62,844 nt of DNA from Prevotella sp. UBA6447 (lineage in GTDB: Bacteria; Bacteroidota; Bacteroidia; Bacteroidales; Bacteroidaceae): positions 1 through 62,844 of the forward strand of contig DJOD01000048.1 of assembly GCA_002437115.1 (NCBI GenBank), read 5' to 3'. Shown one piece after another: positions 61,622 to 62,844 of the stretch. Positions within the stretch are counted from its first letter, which is position 1. Every line of letters starts with the position of its first letter. The notes below the pieces were generated by a model. It made no database searches and was not told the origin of the DNA. It worked only from the letters and a program-made list of their open reading frames with translations. The translations under genes and the position numbers were made by a program.

Positions 61622-61693
61622 TTCTTGACTTCCTTCCACTTTAACTGGTAGAACTCATGGATGAATTCCCAGTTAAAGTGGAAGAGAAGTTAC
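61622..61693 (-). terminator. Long hairpin between peptide 1 and its barrel gene
   Basis: A perfect 16-bp stem (61633-61648 with 61669-61684, cttccactttaactgg), extended outward with small bulges to tcttg/acaaga. The perfect stem begins 17 bases after the peptide stop on the minus strand. It has no long U run. Confidence 0.7.
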
Positions 61694-61701
61694 AAGACAG
61701 G

Positions 61702-61914
61702 TTAGTCTACCACGCACTTCAGATACTTGTGGGTAGAACTCTCATACACCCACTTGCAGGTTCCCATGTTAAAACCACCCGTGGCGCTCACGGCACACTT
61801 CTGGCCTTCTGTGTAACAGCTTGTTGGATAAAAATCCATTCCGCTCACTGTCAGCATCTCCTCCTTCGAAAGGATTTGAGAAGCTTGCAAGTTGAACTTT
61901 CTTAATTTTCTCAT
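61702..61914 (-). CDS. Cys-rich leader peptide 1 (variant cleavage site)
   Basis: A 70-residue precursor. The leader starts MRKLRKF, matching peptide 2, and ends EEMLTVSG, but the expected second glycine is Met26. The core holds four cysteines (33, 40, 53, 67). Its second half, C-x5-GG-x3-GTCKWVYESSTHK, matches peptide 2 closely. A second GG at 46-47 gives another possible cleavage point. Four cysteines could form two disulfides. It is preceded by the VKOR-thioredoxin gene and followed by a hairpin and a barrel gene. Confidence 0.75.
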   Translation of the reverse strand: MRKLRKFNLQASQILSKEEMLTVSGMDFYPTSCYTEGQKCAVSATGGFNMGTCKWVYESSTHKYLKCVVD

Positions 61915-61956
61915 TGCTTTGTTAGTTTAGAGTGATGCACTATCACAGCAGAAGTG

Positions 61957-62844
61957 TTAGTCCGCTGCCAATGGGGCGTGCTTGCCATTGTTATCTTGCA
62001 AGATGTTTTTCTTGCTAATGGTAACATTGGTAAATAGAGCCAAATCTTCCAGTTTGTATTCTTTGGGTAGCTTGTGCCCATTTACAAGTATGGTCGGAGT
62101 CTCAATTAGAGATGTCCTCATGCGCCAAGCCTTATGCTTTTTCATTTCTGATTCTACTTTAGGAGAATGAATGCTTGCTTGATTCTTTATAAGGACATCT
62201 TTGTAATCGAACTTTTCTTTGGAATACCAACGAGCTAACTTCAACAAAGCATTTTGTTGCGAATCATTTATGTAACTTGCGATAAGATACCGACTGCTGT
62301 CTTCAAGTTCCTCATTGAAGGAGGAAAAGATATATTGAACGCACAGTTCGTTTCCACTTGTCTGCAAGATTCGTTCCACCTGCTCATGCATGCGTGCACA
62401 AGGATTGCAATGAGGATTGCTCAATATTGTAATGCGTAATTTGGATTTGGGATTACCGAAAACGATAGCCGAATCATCAAGTGATGTCTCAAAATAATCG
62501 CCTTTTTCTATAAGCACTTTGGCTACATCACCGTTTGCTTTGATAGCACGAAACCGTTGAACAGCATTTATCCGTTCCGCATCGTTTAGTTGGGCTGTCG
62601 CATAAAGGTGAAATCCTAAAATGAAAATCGCACAAATCACACAAATCAACAAACCGTGGTACGGATTTACATCAAATGGAACCGCAGCACTACCAATATA
62701 TGAAACAATCCCTGTTGCCCATATGATTAATTGTGCAATTAAGCATAGTACGCACCAGTTTTTAGCCACACGCCACTGATAGTAAACGCTCCATGGTCCA
62801 TAGAACATCGCCATCCAATTTATCGGGTCTATGTTGATTCGTGT
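61957..62844 (-). CDS. VKOR-thioredoxin fusion, 5' end beyond the window
   Basis: The last 295 residues of a membrane disulfide-forming protein; the frame is open to the window edge. The membrane part has several helices and the VKOR active pair in NWCVLCLIAQLI. It is followed by a periplasmic thioredoxin-like domain (from about IVFGNPKSKLRITIL) with CxxC in SNPHCNPCARMH and a cis-Pro in ETPTILVNG. Such fusions reoxidise their thioredoxin domain with quinone to form disulfides in exported proteins. Context suggests the Cys-rich peptides are the clients. An N-terminal C39-like domain may lie upstream but cannot be seen. Confidence 0.88.
   Translation of the reverse strand, partial: TRINIDPINWMAMFYGPWSVYYQWRVAKNWCVLCLIAQLIIWATGIVSYIGSAAVPFDVNPYHGLLICVICAIFILGFHLYATAQLNDAERINAVQRFRAIKANGDVAKVLIEKGDYFETSLDDSAIVFGNPKSKLRITILSNPHCNPCARMHEQVERILQTSGNELCVQYIFSSFNEELEDSSRYLIASYINDSQQNALLKLARWYSKEKFDYKDVLIKNQASIHSPKVESEMKKHKAWRMRTSLIETPTILVNGHKLPKEYKLEDLALFTNVTISKKNILQDNNGKHAPLAAD

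Overview
The window looks like chromosome from a Bacteroidota organism, most likely Bacteroidales close to Prevotella. The signs are TTTG-N19/20-TAnnTTTG promoters in front of most transcription units, little Shine-Dalgarno sequence, and families typical of the group: DUF4270, DUF4491, an archaeal-type prolyl-tRNA synthetase, fused malic enzyme/phosphotransacetylase, split glycine decarboxylase, M6 and M64 peptidases, and barrel proteins with a carboxypeptidase-like regulatory domain. Nothing here allows a species name.

Layout. 0.35-4.4 kb: a cupin and a GDP-mannose to GDP-fucose operon (manC-gmd-fcl) ending in a strong terminator. 4.5-8.1 kb, minus strand: a secreted GH106-like glycosidase, rlmH and a DUF4491 protein. 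8.2-10 kb: phosphoglucomutase/phosphomannomutase. 10-11.8 kb: a graveyard with a broken EcoRI-type adenine methylase and an orphan RHS tip, then tRNA-Lys(CTT). 12.1-17.4 kb: secreted metallopeptidases (M6, M64), a flavodoxin-ferredoxin, a TPR protein and a LysM glucosaminidase. 17.6-24 kb: one minus-strand operon holding the glycine cleavage system, lplA-gcvT-gcvH-gcvPA-gcvPB-lpd. 24.0-24.9 kb: an intergenic block with direct and inverted repeats around an AT-only core. 24.9-34.3 kb: malic enzyme, a TetR-type regulator, two tandem acyl-CoA ligases, a LolE-like permease and an aminotransferase. 34.3-35 kb: a decayed fragment of an outer-membrane barrel gene. 35-51.9 kb: proS, an OmpA lipoprotein, mtgA, a UvrD-type helicase, a short GT5/DUF4270/42-aa operon, a biotin-dependent carboxylase operon, agmatine-to-putrescine genes, an ABC pair related to FetAB, a phytase-like secreted protein and riboflavin synthase. 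A second RHS fragment lies at 51.9-52.2 kb.

52.2-62.8 kb is the most interesting part. It is an AT-richer minus-strand operon running off the right edge. In transcription order it encodes a VKOR-thioredoxin fusion (5' end outside the window), a Cys-rich leader peptide, a large outer-membrane barrel protein, a C39-peptidase ABC transporter, a 70-aa protein resembling only the N-terminus of HlyD, a glycosyltransferase-like protein, a 28-codon leftover matching the tail of the VKOR-thioredoxin gene, a second Cys-rich leader peptide and a second barrel. I read this as a disulfide-bonded peptide (bacteriocin or RiPP-like) production and export locus. Its [oxidase-peptide-barrel] module has been duplicated, and a hairpin follows each peptide gene. 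The two cores share a spacing of Cys, GG, Trp and His that suggests one peptide family. Everything functional about this locus is inference from sequence.

Pathways: phosphomannomutase, ManC, Gmd and Fcl together can supply GDP-fucose. LplA charges GcvH, and Lpd completes the glycine cleavage cycle. AguA and AguB convert agmatine to putrescine through N-carbamoylputrescine.
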